Positions 33,063 through 45,815 of a DNA stretch of 64,000 bases are shown one piece after another. The stretch is from Stromatinia cepivora (lineage: Eukaryota > Ascomycota > Leotiomycetes > Helotiales > Sclerotiniaceae). Each line of letters opens with the position of its first letter. Positions within the stretch are counted from its first letter, which is position 1. The notes below the pieces were generated by a model, which saw nothing but the letters and a program-made list of their open reading frames with translations, was not told the origin of the DNA and made no database searches. The stretch covers positions 372,001 to 436,000 of the forward strand of contig RCTD01000025.1 of NCBI GenBank assembly GCA_014898415.1, read 5' to 3'. The position numbers were made by a program, and so were the translations under genes.

Positions 33063-36000
33063 ATGTCTGATCACGAGCATCAAGAGCATCAACAACATCA
33101 TTCCGATTCAGAAAAAGATTCAATAATGGAAGAAACAGAGAAGAGGGTTGAGCAGAGTTCGGATCATGAGAGTGTTCGTTTATATTCTTCATTTACTTTC
33201 AATCCCCTATGTGTCCTGTCCTCCGTCAAAGTAGCACAACAGCTCTCTACCTGCATTGAACTGCAACCAACCATTTACTAACTTTCACCCTAATATCTAG
33301 GACACCTTCGAAGATGCCAATGATCTTGAAGACCTCACAGATACTCCTACTTCCCCAATTGAGAGAACCAGGTCTTTAACGAAACGAAGATCATCATCTA
33401 TTAAGAGCAATACTCAAGATACCAGTAGCGATATTCCATCGGTCCCAACGGTACCACTTCCAGAATCAAATGGCGAAACGAATCACGAACAAATAGAATC
33501 CGATAATCAAATACCTAAATCCCCCCTTTTAACATCCCATCGCATGTCCGCTTCTTCCCTCCATAATGTGAATCTCGAGGACGGTGATGATTTTGGATCA
33601 CCTCCACCACCTCCTCCCCTTTCAAAAGGTAGCTAGGCCCGCCTCTATTATTTGAGTAGTTTGAAAACTCAGTACTGATACACAAGTATGTAGTAGCACC
33701 AGAGGAAATGAGACCTGATCAACCACCCGAATTACCACCAAAACCCAGCATAATAACTCCAATGCAAGGTCTTTCTGGAATTCTTCCAGATGTGCCATTC
33801 TCACCGCCACCACCCCCTCCTCCTGCTCCGGCCCCTGCCAATCTTCCTGCGCCCGCACCCGTCACAAGAAAATTAACTAGTCCGTTTTCATGGCTTTCAA
33901 GAAATACCTCGGCTCCAAAAGAGAACGTAAAATCATCACCATTGCCCTCACCTCACACGAATGAGCGAAGACATACCGCTTCTTCGATAGCAACCATCAG
34001 CAGTAATCCTGAAATGATGCTAAATAAATTGGAGGAGGGCAATGAAACAGATACCACGAATGGGGTCAGACGGCCTGGGAGGAATAGTCTGCGGGACAGA
34101 TTTAAGCTTTTGAGAATGCGAGAAGAGGCCGGTATAACAGAGTTGCCTGAAGAAAAGGACGAGGCAGGCAATACAGCATTTGGGGGGCTTATTAGACAGA
34201 GTACAACTCTTGGTATGGGATTTACAGGCTCTCACGACGACAAAGACCATTCGCCCAGCTCTACTGTTCCACCTACGAGTCATAATCCAGTCAGCGTCAA
34301 CCCAGCATTGGCCCCGGGTACGGCGTCTGGGGTTTCTGCGGGCCCTTCTGCAATGGGTGATCCAGAAGCACCGGTTGATTGGGATTTGTGGCAGAATGTC
34401 GTATACGAAGGACCAGCCGCCGTAGCAAGGACAAGTGCTGAAGAACTCAATCAAGCTATCGCAACTGGTATACCGCATGCTATCAGAGGTGTGGTGTGGC
34501 AAGTCTTGGCAGAAAGTAAGAACGAAGAGCTTGAGGTTCTTTACAGAAACTTGGTAAATCGAGGTACAGACAAGGACAAGGACAGGATGAGTACATCCAG
34601 CGGAGTACAAAGCAATGGATCAATAAAGGAGACTGTGGTTTCATCAGCATCATCAATACATTCTGAGAAATCTACTCCTGCAACTACTCTCACCAATGGG
34701 ATGAGATCTCCCTCTCCGCCGAGCGAGAAAGATGTAGCCTTGTCTTTAGCTGAAAAGAAAAAGAAAGCCAAGGAAGATGCGGCGGCATTGACAAAACTTG
34801 AGAGAGCCATCAAGCGAGACTTGGGTGCTCGAACAAGTTATTCAAAATTTGCTGCAAGTGCTGGACTACAAGATGGATTATTTGGTTTATGCAAGGCATA
34901 TGCTCTTTATGATGAAGGTGTTGGCTACGCACAAGGCATGAACTTTTTAGTTATGCCTCTGCTGTTTAACGTAAGCTACCAAAGTCCCATTTCCAAATGG
35001 TTTCTAACCTTCAGTAGATGCCTGAAGAAGAAGCATTCTGTCTATTAGTACGACTTATGAATCAGTATCACCTGAGAGATCTTTTTATTCAGGATATGCC
35101 AGGTCTACATAAGCATCTTTATCAGTTTGAGAGGTTATTAGAGGATTTCGAACCGGCATTGTATTGCCATCTTCATCGACGTCAAGTTACACCTCATTTA
35201 TACGCAACACAATGGTTCCTTACTCTTTTCGCCTATCGTTTTCCATTACAACTTGTGCTTCGGATTTATGATCTCATTCTTAGCGAGGGTCTTGAGGCTA
35301 TTCTCAAATTTGGCATTGTACTCATGCAAAAGAATGCAGCCCACCTTCTTACACTCACTGATATGGCTGCATTAACCACATTCCTCAAGGATCGACTTTT
35401 CGATGTTTACATTGATGCTTCTCCTTCAGCAGGATCAATACTGGAAAATGGTTTCTTCGGAAATTCAGGCGCGAGTATTGACAAAGAAGTTTATCGAGCG
35501 GATCATATGATTCAAGATGCTTGTGCTGTCAAAATAACTCCAAAAATGTTAGAAACATACGCATTAGAATGGGAAGAAAAAACCAAGTTGGAGAAAGATC
35601 GAGAAGCAGAGCTAGAAAATCTTAAATTGACGAATATCTCTCTTACACACAAAGTTCGACGTCTAGAAGAAAGAGTCGAATCTCATGATACCGAGCACGC
35701 GGCCTTGGCCACTGAGCTTGTTCGTACTAAAGTCGAAAATCAGGAAATAAATGAAGAAAACGAAACTCTCAAAGAACAAGTTAAGGAGTTGAAAAATGTG
35801 ATCGAAAAGCTACCTGAAGAAATCGAAGCAAAATTACAGAGTGAGATGGATCGATTAATGAAGAGAAATCAAGAAGTTCATGAAGAAAATCAAAGACTCG
35901 AGGATGAAATGAATGAAATGGAGCAAAATCTGGTGGAAACAAAGATGAAATATGCCGAGGTATATTGTTATTTCCCATTTTATACTGAATGAATGAAAGT

Positions 36001-36083
36001 ACTAACCAATCTTATAGATCAATGCTGCTCATGAAGCTTTAACTCGAAAATGGACGGATTTGAGGAAAGCTCTGGGCGATTGA
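33063..36083 (+). CDS. GYP5: TBC-domain Rab GTPase-activating protein, GYP5-like (907 aa)
   Basis: TBC proteins speed GTP hydrolysis on Rab GTPases; yeast Gyp5 acts on Ypt1/Sec4 in ER-Golgi and polarised secretion. Five exons close in frame: 33063-33173, 33301-33628, 33694-34970, 35018-35959 and 36018-36083. Residues 1-400 are acidic to low-complexity, with proline runs (PPPPPPLSK, PPPPPPPAPAPA). The TBC domain spans about 406-720, beginning GIPHAIRGVVWQVL. It holds the arginine-finger region IKRDLGART (Arg526 likely) and the glutamine finger GYAQGMNF (Gln560). A long C-terminal coiled coil covers about 740-890. The exon 3-4 junction rebuilds MPLLFN-MPEEEAFCLL, strong support for that splice. 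The first intron uses the uncommon donor GTTCGT; its acceptor (ATATCTAG) and branch-like ACTAAC are normal. Confidence 0.92.
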
Positions 36084-36479
36084 TACCGTTTTTAAATATC
36101 AAATATCAAAATCACTAAATACGATTTGTACAGTTCTCCAAATGATACCGATACTTTGAACCTCTCTTTTTTTAGGCGTGTTAGACGCGTGCATGCATAG
36201 ATAGACTGACGGAAAGAAGTCCACTAAACGACGCTTTCTTATCTCACAGAAGCTCTCTCGCTTGCTTGTTTTGTTTGCTGCTGGATGGATGGATGGAGTA
36301 GAATGGTATGAATGGAAGGAATAAGAAGAATACTTTAGGTACTTAGTATATATTAGGTACAGCATGGGAACAGCATTGGTGTGGTATTTGCATTGCGAGG
36401 GAATGGTGTTGTTTGTTGTATGTTGTGTGGTATGTGGTATGTGGAGCGGTGGGATACTTTAGGTGCGTGCTAGATTTTA

Positions 36480-36850
36480 GCGAGGGGGTTGGAGGGAGAG
36501 TGAGAGAGAGGGGGTAGGAGGGAGAGTGGGAGAGAGGGGGGGGAGAGACAGGGAGGGGGGAGTGAGAAGGAGAGAGAGGGAGAGACGGAGAGACAGAAAG
36601 ACGGATGGAGAGAGACGGATGGAGAGAGAGAGAGAGAGAAGAGAATGAAGAATCAAGAATAAATGATATCCCTCTTTTGACTCCCTGACTTTTTGACTTT
36701 TGACTTTTGACTTTTGACTTTTGACTTTTGAATTGAAAGAGGGGAGAGGGGAGAGTGGGATGGGGGTGTTAGTTGTGGAGGGGTAGGGATGTAGGGAGAG
36801 GGGGGTGGGGAAAGGGAAAGGGAAAGGGAAAGGGAAAGGGAGAGATAGAT
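36480..36850 (+). repeat. Purine-strand tract with GA, GGGAAA and TTTTGAC repeats
   Basis: The plus strand is almost all G and A over about 36480-36650 and again at 36735-36845 (GGGAGAGAGGGGGGGGAGAG; then GGGAAA units at about 36808-36840). Between them are about six TTTTGAC units (36691-36730). Confidence 0.85.
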
Positions 36851-37487
36851 ATTATAATGTTTTGAAATAGAGTATTTATTTTGAGTAAATTGATTGATTC
36901 ATTATTCAACAGGCTGAGTTAACTTGATTACGGAGAAATTTACGATTAGATGTCATATCATCTTGATTAGGTATTATGATGAAAGTTGTAAGTTGGAAGT
37001 TGCAAATTCAAAGTTGTAAGTTCAAAGTTCAAAGTTGCAAGTCCAAAGTTCCTTGGAGGCTGATGGGATGTGATATGATATGATATAATCTGGGAGGTTT
37101 GTTGGATATGAAGCTTAGAATTTGAACTATAATTGGGATTTGGATTGGGGTTGATGAATGTATTGAATTAGAGTCGTATGAATATCTAGAGTAGGTAGTT
37201 TGAGTATTGGAGTATTGGAAATGAAATGGTGTACTGAATGCCGAATACCGAATACAGTTCCGCATATGTAGTGGTAATAAGAGAGGGTTATATTGGTTGA
37301 TTTGGAGGTATATTTGTTATTGATTATTGAGATTTTTGTATCATATGCTGGTTGGTGTTATATATATGGTATATTTTAGGATGAGAGTTGAGTAGATAGA
37401 CAATAATGAGGACGGAGATGAGAGGGAGAGGGAAAGGGAAAAAGGGAATTTATACTTGGGAGTGTATTATTTCAGCTTTTTTAGTAG

Positions 37488-37524
37488 GATTTGAGTTTGA
37501 GTTTGAGTTTGAGTTTGAGTTTGA
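37488..37524 (+). repeat. 6-bp tandem repeat (TTTGAG)n
   Basis: About six copies of TTTGAG in a row, in AT-rich intergenic DNA. Confidence 0.8.
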
Positions 37525-37904
37525 GGATTATAAATGCATACTATAGGACGAAGAAATTGATTTATATTTAGATTCAAACGCAGTGGTTAAACCTCCTTAA
37601 CTCTTTTTATGCTTCGGGACTTTGGGATATCTGGGATTAGAATATCTTGATTCTTAATTTTAACTTGCGGTTTTGGATTTGAGGTTTTGGATTTGGATGT
37701 GAGAGAGTTAAAATAACAATTATTATCTGAGTAGATTGTAGACTGCAAGCTGTAGATTAATATCAAGGATTTAAGCGAAAATAAATAAGGGGATTATATT
37801 TTAGAAGAATTTTCACCCCCCTTTGCTTTCACAACTACTTTTACATATAACAAATTAGAAATTAAAAATAAAAAGATTGATTAACCGAATATATATATAT
37901 AGAT

Positions 37905-38006
37905 TCATACAACTCATACAACTCATACAACTCATACAACTCATACAACTCATACAACTCATACAACTCATACAACTCATACAACTCATACAACTCATAC
38001 AACTCA
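37905..38006 (+). repeat. 9-bp minisatellite (AACTCATAC)n, about 11 copies
   Basis: Perfect tandem AACTCATAC units, followed immediately by AATTCAAA units (about 38010-38038). Confidence 0.9.
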
Positions 38007-38587
38007 GAAAAATTCAAAATTCAAAATTCAAAATTCAAACTAAAAAACAAAGATTAAGATTAAAAAAATAACAGGATACAATTGTTCTTAAAAGAAACTT
38101 TTAATAATCAAATAATTATAAAAAAGATTTATTACATTTATATATATATCTTTCAAAATATATTTTTATAAGGAAAAGATAAAATTAGAATGAGAGAATT
38201 GTAAGATCTTCTTATAATAGGAAAATGGGATTATTTTTGTATTATTATTTTATATTTATTTCATTTCGGCTTGAATCTATATATCGCCCTTATCATTATC
38301 ATGATGTCATCATCAAAGCAAAGCAAAGCCAAAAAAAAAGTCTCTCAAAAAAGTGAAATAAAAATCCGATTTTTCATTGGATAGATACTAGTTATTATAG
38401 AGCTGTGGTTCAGTAGTCAGTGGTTGGTTGGATGTAGGTCCTGCCGGCTGTCTGTTCTGTATTGGTATATTAATGGTAGATAAACAAAAGCACAGACAGG
38501 GTATAGTCATCATCCTCATTATCCTCTTCCTTCTCAACTTTCTCTTGCTCATCTCAACTCATCCATAAACCAACTCAAACCTCTCAA

Positions 38588-41500
38588 TCAAACAAATCCC
38601 CAATCCCTCCTAACCCCCTCCCACTCCCCCGCCCCTACAATCTCAACTTCTCTCCCTCTCCCCACTCCTTTCCCTTCTAATTCTATCCACCTCAAATCTA
38701 TTTTCGCCACTACATCCCTATCTCCATTTCTCTTCAAACCCTTCCTCCCAGTTCCTACTCCCCTCCCAGCATTTCCCTCTCTCTCTCCCAACACCCTCCC
38801 CTTCCTAACCACCTCCTCCTTCCACGCCCTCCAATCCTCATACTCTTCTCTCTGCCTCGCAACCCAATAACCCGGTGTACTCTTCGCGGGTCTCCACTTC
38901 CCTCTATCCTTCTGCATAGCACCTAGATCATAAATTCTTGAATTCTCCCCCGTAGCTAATGTCAAGAGTTCGCTGAGGACATCTTGACCTTCTGCAATGA
39001 CTAATGCTTTCCTCTGTTCTTCTATAGATTTAGGGTTAATTAACGGTTCATCCAACCAAGACATATTTTCCCGTTCAGAAAGCTTAACACGACGATTATC
39101 TTCGCGAAGGTATCGAACTGCAGCTTGGAGACTAGCGATTTCGGTTTTAAGAGCATCCATTTCTCGAGCCGTAGCAACAGCACGTTCTTGACCTGCTTTA
39201 GAACCTGATACAACTTCACCCAATGCCTTACTTTCATCGGCAATTTTCTTCCACTTCTCGCGATCAGCTTCCATGGTTGATAATTCTTTGTTTTGAAGCT
39301 CGATTGCTTCTGTGAGTTCTGCTTCCCGGTTCTTGGCGATCTCAATTTTGCGCTCGAGTTCGTTAATACGTTCATTCTTCTTGGTGGCGTCTCTCATGCG
39401 ACTTTCCAAAAGTTCTATCTTGACGGATAATTCTTCGAGGGTTTGATCACGCAGGGCGATGAGGCGGAGACGTTCGTGGTTATCTTCTTTGAGGCGACGA
39501 AGTTCTTCTTGAGTGTCTATAGTTACAGTCTTGGATGATTTCAGTTCTTGTGATCGGAGGATCCAAGGAGCTGTTGCGAGCTCGAATTCTAGGGTCATGT
39601 CGAGATCAGATGTTAAGGTTGAGAGATCGATGAGCTGGCCATTAAGAAGTTTAAGCTTGTTCGCATAGGTAGAGAATAGATCAGATTCATCGGCCGAGAA
39701 AGTGTTGGAAGTGGTTTGATAGATAGTATTTTGTACCTCCACATATGTGTAGGGTTCGGCTCTACCTTCTTCGTGTAATAATGTGAATAAATCGTGTCCT
39801 ACATGACGTGTGTAGTCTGCAAGGTGTTGAATTCCCGATTCGCATTGCTCGAACGACTCAATGGTCTCAGGAATTAGTGATAATGATCGAGCTTTCAAGT
39901 CTTCAATTTCTCGGACTGCTTTTCCAATAACAACCTTTGCACTACGTGTTTGAGTAATAACTGCTTCAGTCTTTTTGGAGAAATGTTGGAAGAGCTCATC
40001 ATCTTCCTCTTGATTGGGTATGATAGTTTGTACCATTGTTCGGGTAGATGTAATTGCAGCAGCAGCATTTTCGAGCTGGCTCTGCATGACAAGGGTACGC
40101 ATATGTACCTCATCAGCGTAATTAGCAAGGCCATCCCGTAGATGAACCTCTGCAAGATGAGACATGAGAGCGATAGTACGTTGTAATTCGCTAGCACATT
40201 GCTTTTCCTTCAATTCATCTCTTCTCAAGCCATCGATCCATCCGTTGAGTGCTCTTTCTACAGGTTCAAGTTCATATAGTGCGCCTTCATATTTACCGAA
40301 TTCCTCTATAGAGCAATGACTGATGGCATTGATGAAACGGTCACACATAGCACTAATCCATACGAGTTTGTCAAGAACATCACAGCCAGCAAATATGTCA
40401 TCCTCGTGACCAATAGGTGGCTGTCCGTTCACTCTCTCCTTAACAAATCCATGCAAGAGATTTGCCTTGAAAGCTACACGTCGGAATCTTAGCAATGCCA
40501 AGACCGAATCTCTTTCTGCATTGAACTGATCTGGTAAGAATAATTGAACAATCGACAAATGTTCTGATGCCTCTTGAGCATCCAAGCGACGTAACTCCAG
40601 GTCGATTGTCTTGATTTGTGTTTTAGCAGCAGAAACTTGGAGCTTCATATTTAAATCTTGCATTGCACGTGATCGACTGTTCAATTGTTCCGATTCTGTT
40701 TCTGTGACGGCATGTGATGCTCTCATATCTTCCAAATCGCTTTGAAGGCTGGTGACTAGCTCACGGAACTTGGACAAGGTATATTCCATATCATCCAAGG
40801 TCTCATCTTGCTGGGCAGCTCGTCTTGCTTGCTCATTGATAATGCTTTCCTTGAAGTCAAGTTCTTCCTGCATTTCCTTCTCTGTCTCAACATGATTGAT
40901 CTCGAGCTCATCGTTTAGTTCTTTCAAACTCTCGAGGTCCTCAATTGTAACCTTAAGTTCCTCAATCTGCTCACTCATACTCATGTTTCGATCGGTAAGT
41001 TCCTCAATCATGTCTTCGGCACCTAGAGCATTATCAAGTTGTTGGCGAAGATCTTCAATAACTGCTTCTGATTGAGCAAGCTTCCCCTTAACCACATCAT
41101 AATGTTCCTTCACACTACCGAGCTCTCGAACATCCTCTTGTAAACTCTTGATCTCGTCTTTCAGCTCGGCCTCAGCTTGTTGTGTCAAATCTCGGAGCCT
41201 CAGAAGGGCTTCCGTCAATCTTTCATTCTTTCTCTCCATTTGCAAATAACTTTGGCTAGTCTTTTCTTCTGCACTCATCTCCCCTCCTAATTCCGTGTTC
41301 TCTTCTCGCAGTACCTCGACCTCAAGCTCCAACTCCTCAGTCTTTTGTTTTAAGGCATCCAATTCAGTCTTGAGCACTTCGGCTGTCTCTTCTGCCATCT
41401 CCCTATCTAAAGTCGCCATTTCAAGTATCGACTCATGTTCAGCTTGAATAGCTTCAGCTTCCTCAAATCGAGCGGCAAATTCTTTCAACTGCTTTCGCAA

Positions 41501-42648
41501 ATCTGTTATTTCTTGTTGCTGAGGTTGATATTTGGTCTGTAACTTCTGAATAATTCCTTCAAACTTCTCCTTTTCTACCTGGACATTTTCCAAAGCTTTT
41601 AGCTTCTCCCTATCCTCCATCCGTTTCTTTTCCATTACTCTAAGTTTGGTTTTCAGATCTTCAATCTCTCTGCTAGCTGCCGTGCTCGTTGCACCGCGCG
41701 GTGCCGCTGGTGATCCTCCTGGTGAAGCTTCTCGTCCTGTCCTAGATAATACAGGACTTATAGCTTGTGGAGATAGTTGACCCGTGTCACTCCTCAGTGA
41801 AGGTGATAGAAGTCTATCTTCATCCGCCGTTTCATGAGTTCCGTCGCTGAGGTGGCCAGTACTTACTTGACTAGAACCTGATGGCACGCGATCCGCACTA
41901 GGTCGAAGAGTGCGTTTTGGAGCCAAAGATGTTGGACGAGTACCTGTCGTCCTGGTTGCAGGCGCCCCTATTCTATTTCCAACATTACTACCTCCGGCTA
42001 ATGGTTTCCCTCGTGCCGCAGGTGGAGGTGGTGGTCCCATAGATGTTCGGCTAGTTACAGATGATGGTCGTGGTTTTGAAACGCCGGCAGGTGCTGCTCG
42101 AGAATTCGCTGGTGTTCCAGTTCTTGGGGTTGAGGCAACTGAAGTGCCTGTAGAGTATAGTTGTTTTGTAGGAGATTTTGTAGGAGACTAGACATAGCAT
42201 CAGAATATGTATAAGCTGAAGATAAATATGTACATACCCGAAGGCCTGAAGGACCTGAAGGGTGTTTTGCCATGGGACTTGGACTTGGGGCATTCATGCT
42301 TTTCCTCTTAGCAACACCATTATCCGGTACAGAACTTGTTCTTCGTACCGCCGGGGCAACAACACTGCTTGGACGACCAGGCTTCTTTGCAGGTGCAGGT
42401 GCTTTCGGGGGTGCTGCAGGTCGATCGATAATCCTAATGGTTGAAGGACGAACGAACATTCCACGACCCATTTCGCAGCGGAAGTATCGTTTTCCCAAGA
42501 CACTGCCATCATTTTTGCCTCCTCCATCCTCCAACTCAACTCCGATCCAATCTCCTGCGGCGAATATTGGATCCGTTCCAATGTAAAGAATAGTTCCTAT
42601 AGCGCCATTTCCCAGTTCGACCGTTTGGCCAATTTCGAACTCGGCCAT
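38588..42648 (-). CDS. NIP100: Dynactin large subunit, p150-Glued family (1336 aa)
   Basis: The subunit links dynein to microtubules and cargo and helps nuclear migration and hyphal growth (ro-3 in Neurospora, Nip100 in yeast). Two exons, 42648-42238 and 42187-38588, close in frame through a GTATGT...CTAG intron. An N-terminal CAP-Gly domain (residues about 3-72) carries GDWIGVEL and GGKNDGSVLGKRYF, the surface that binds EB1 and tubulin tails. A basic Ser/Pro/Thr linker (about 75-185) is followed by long coiled coils (about 190-640). The conserved dynactin-p150 region starts near 665 (ASEHLSIVQLFLPDQF), and another coiled coil spans about 1000-1190. The last 60 residues are Gly/Arg-rich and probably lineage-specific. 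The length matches the family. Confidence 0.93.
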
Positions 42649-43229
42649 GATGTGCGAATCATCTGAGAGATTTAAAACTGCGGTTGAAAGTTATGCGCTT
42701 AGAAAAGATGTGAGGTTTGTCGTTGCTAAGTAAATAATCGAATTGTTAATATACTTTACTATGCCATTGTCGCGTTCGCGTTTAAACTGATTGTGATTAT
42801 GTAATCATGAAGTTGTCCGTGCTGTTGAAGAAGAATCCCTTAATACATTCACGTTTAGACCTTTGGATCATAGGTATTCTAGACAATTTTTACAAAAATA
42901 ATATCGTAGCCACCTGTAAGCCTTTTTATGTCAGTCACTTTGCGCGGAACATTATCCCAATGTACCGTATGATCATTTATTACAATCCCAAGGATATCTC
43001 CTATTCACCCCTGAATTAAGAACCACATTTTCAATACTCGAGATAATTAATAATAGGACCGGTAACTTCTTTGCATTTTGCATTAGTGGACATGAGAACA
43101 GGAAACACTCTTCATAAAAAAAAGACCGTAGTAATATCTTATTGAGATGCTATCTCCTATCAAACTGTAAAGAAAACCTGTCATCATAACCCATCCTCCA
43201 TTCCCAGACCTTTCACCATCACCATCCAA
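42649..43229. other. Intergenic, dynactin promoter side
   Basis: No gene. It lies between the dynactin start and the 3' end of the fasciclin gene, so it should hold the dynactin promoter and the fasciclin terminator. A 70-codon frame (42807-43019) has no recognisable feature. Confidence 0.5.
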
Positions 43230-44543
43230 CTACAAAATCATCATAGCAGCCCCCATTACCGCGGCTACCGCACCTCCCAAGCGTTCTCCATTCACCATTC
43301 TATCTCCAGCCCCTGTCTTGGTACCCGTATCCATAGCAGCACTGGGTGCTGTAGTTGTCGCCATAATCCCGCTGGTGAACGGCGGACTGGCCGCACTAGT
43401 TGCCCCTTCAAATGCAATAGGTTGAGTAGCTGCAGTAGGGTTCTCAACAACAGTTTCATTGGAGGGGTTGAGGACATTATCGATAACATGCATGACACCA
43501 TTGGAAACAATAATGTCGGTGGTAATTACTTGAGCACTGTTGATAAATACTTTGGAGTTTTCCGAGGTGACGGTTAAAGATTCGCCCATGAGGGTGGGGA
43601 AGGATTCGTTGGCTAGGCCGGTGGTGAGAAGGGTGGAGTAACCGACCTGTGGGTGGGTTAGTTTGGATCTTAGAATTTTGCAAGAGGGGGTTCACATACG
43701 GTACCGTTGAGAACATGATATTCGAGAATTTGACTTAGTTGTGTTGTGGGAAGAGCAGCAGCTGTGTCTCCTATTTTCTCGAAAGCCTCATTGGAAGGAG
43801 CGAAAATAGTGACGTCTTTGAGGGAGTCGACGGGATCTACTAGGGATGTTTTTGTGAGGGCACCCGCAAGAGACAAAAGGTTTGAGTCGATAGCTGACAT
43901 GGCTGGAGAGAGAGGAATGGTGAGGACCGTATCGACGATATGCATTACGCCTCCATTGAACATGATATCCTGATATCTATGTTAGGTTTGATCCCATAGT
44001 AGATTTGAAGGATAGACAGGATTGGAAACTGGCTTACAGTCTGTGTTGTAGTGCTTGTCTCTTTCAACCCAGTTGTGATAACAGCATTTGAGCCACTCAA
44101 AGCAACCTGTACAACCTGTCCACCAGTAACTTGTGTGTAGCTCTCATTTGTCAAGAGCGTCGGTACGAACTGTGCCTCGTTTGTGAATTTGCTGGCTGGG
44201 AATGTACCATTCAAGACATGATATTGAAGAACTGCAGCGACAACATCGCTCTGCCCAGCTGCGGCCTTGTTTGCAGGCATCGCAAGGAACTTAGCAAAGG
44301 CGGCGTTAGATGGTGCCAATACTGTAATCCCCGATGAGGTGTTAGAGAGAGCGCCCGCAAGTGCAGGTTGTTGCCCAAGGAGCACTGCAGATATTAATAT
44401 AGTATGATTGAAGGGATACTAGAAGACTTACTGGAAAGAGTAGAAAGAGTTCCATTATTAGCTGCGATGGCTTGGGATAATGACATCTGAGCAGTGACGC
44501 CGGAGGCAAGAAGTGCCAGCGAGAAAAGTGATGGTGTATACAT
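43230..44543 (-). CDS. Secreted fasciclin (FAS1) domain protein, probably GPI-anchored (381 aa)
   Basis: FAS1 proteins act in adhesion at the cell surface. Four exons close in frame: 44543-44432, 44384-44038, 43969-43700 and 43646-43230, with GT-AG introns. A signal peptide is clear (MYTPSLFSLALLASGVTAQ). Two FAS1 repeats follow (about residues 20-170 and 175-330), each with the family's landmarks: TVLAPSNAAF / TIFAPSNEAF, YHVLNGT in both, and VMHIVDTVL / VMHVIDNVL at the repeat ends. The tail is Ser/Thr/Ala-rich and ends in a hydrophobic stretch (GGAVAAVMGAAMMIL), as for a GPI signal. The start is set by the signal peptide and by the A|TG codon rebuilt across intron 1. Role in this organism is unknown. 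Confidence 0.9.
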
Positions 44544-45815
44544 TATTATAAAGGGAGTAGTAATAGGATCAACTATTACTTGGCTATATTCTGCTCTGCA
44601 AATACCGAAGAAACAAGGAGGACTGGATAACTATCAAAATCACCGAGCAAGGAAACAACATCAGTGAAGGAAGGGCAAGATATAAGATATGAATGGAGAT
44701 CTCTCTCGTGGGCAAAGCGGAACTCGGAAACGCCCCGCAGGGAAGGAAGATACACCAAGGATGTGTTTCATGCTAAAGTCCTGGGGTTAGAAGGCTTCAG
44801 TGCTGAGGAATAACGTCTGTGGTAAATGTGAGTATACAGAATGCAGCACAGACTCACGATCTGTAGATAATCGAGCGTGTCAGTTAATTGCTGCTACTTG
44901 GTTGGATGTTTGAAGTACATTTGCAAAACCCTCATACCCCCACGTATGACAGAAGCAGCAACTGTTACTAAAAGTTGCTAACAACGAAACATACACTAGA
45001 AAGCTTGACTTAAAATATAAGGTTAATTGATAGGCGGAGTTACGTATGAAACAAGCTGTGTTCGGAACTCAAACGCGGGATATGATTGGTTGCATGAAAT
45101 GTCAAAGCCACTCAAACGCGAGAGGAAACCAGTGAAACGAAAAATATTCGACTTCAAGTCAATAATCCATACTCATTTCTTGCTTGAAGAGGAGGGGTCT
45201 GGAAGTTATGTGCAGGCGCAATTCTATGTAGATGACTGAAATCTGCCACTGCCATTCGAGTAGATCTTAAGGAGGAAGTTTGGTTTGAATTCATAAAAAA
45301 ACGACTTGCTGGGATGAATTTATCGCCGGTTCTTTTCAAGGGAGCAGTGGAGTCTTCGAAGAATAATGCTGAAAACTGAGACGATGCTTGATACTATGCT
45401 GAGCACTCGCTCTATGAAGAAATGTATCGATATATTTCATACCCATGCGCATGGAATTACCAAGATATGCCAAGAACGTTGATACCCGCGATTCGTGATT
45501 CCGGCCGTTGCTAATCATTTGCTTCTTATGGATGGTGTGTGTGCTCTAAGGCTAATGGTAGTTGTTCAAAGGGAACAAATACCGGTACATATGATTCGAG
45601 GTTGAAATAGACTTGGCAGGGTAATACGTAACATTTATTGGCATTAGTAGAGTAAAGCAAAGCAGTGTGCTCTTTTATATACTTTTGGTGTTCCTACCCA
45701 ATCATTCCTAATCCTTCGGAGCCGATGCTGATATTCATTGGATCTTGGGCTTCAAGAACCTCGCAAACACAACCCCATTCCCCTAATAGATTACTTCCAC
45801 AATCACTCGGTCCAT
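44544..45815. other. Intergenic, no gene seen
   Basis: This lies upstream of the fasciclin gene and downstream of TSC13. Short ORFs on both strands (for example 45027-45239 plus, 44758-44576 minus) lack domains. It probably holds the fasciclin promoter. Confidence 0.5.

Larger units (their letters stand above)
36084..38587. other. Intergenic region rich in purine tracts and simple repeats
   Basis: This lies between the convergent 3' ends of the Rab-GAP and dynactin genes. It holds a G/A-only-like tract (36480-36850), a 7-bp and two other short tandem repeats, and AT-rich DNA at 37860-38400. No gene is supported. The frame at 37877-38071 only reads the minisatellite. Confidence 0.65.

Noticed and set aside
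37905..38006. CRISPR-like array
   Set aside because: The units are 9 bp with no spacers; this is a eukaryotic minisatellite.
37877..38071. 64-codon frame with repeated IQL
   Set aside because: It only translates the 9-bp minisatellite.
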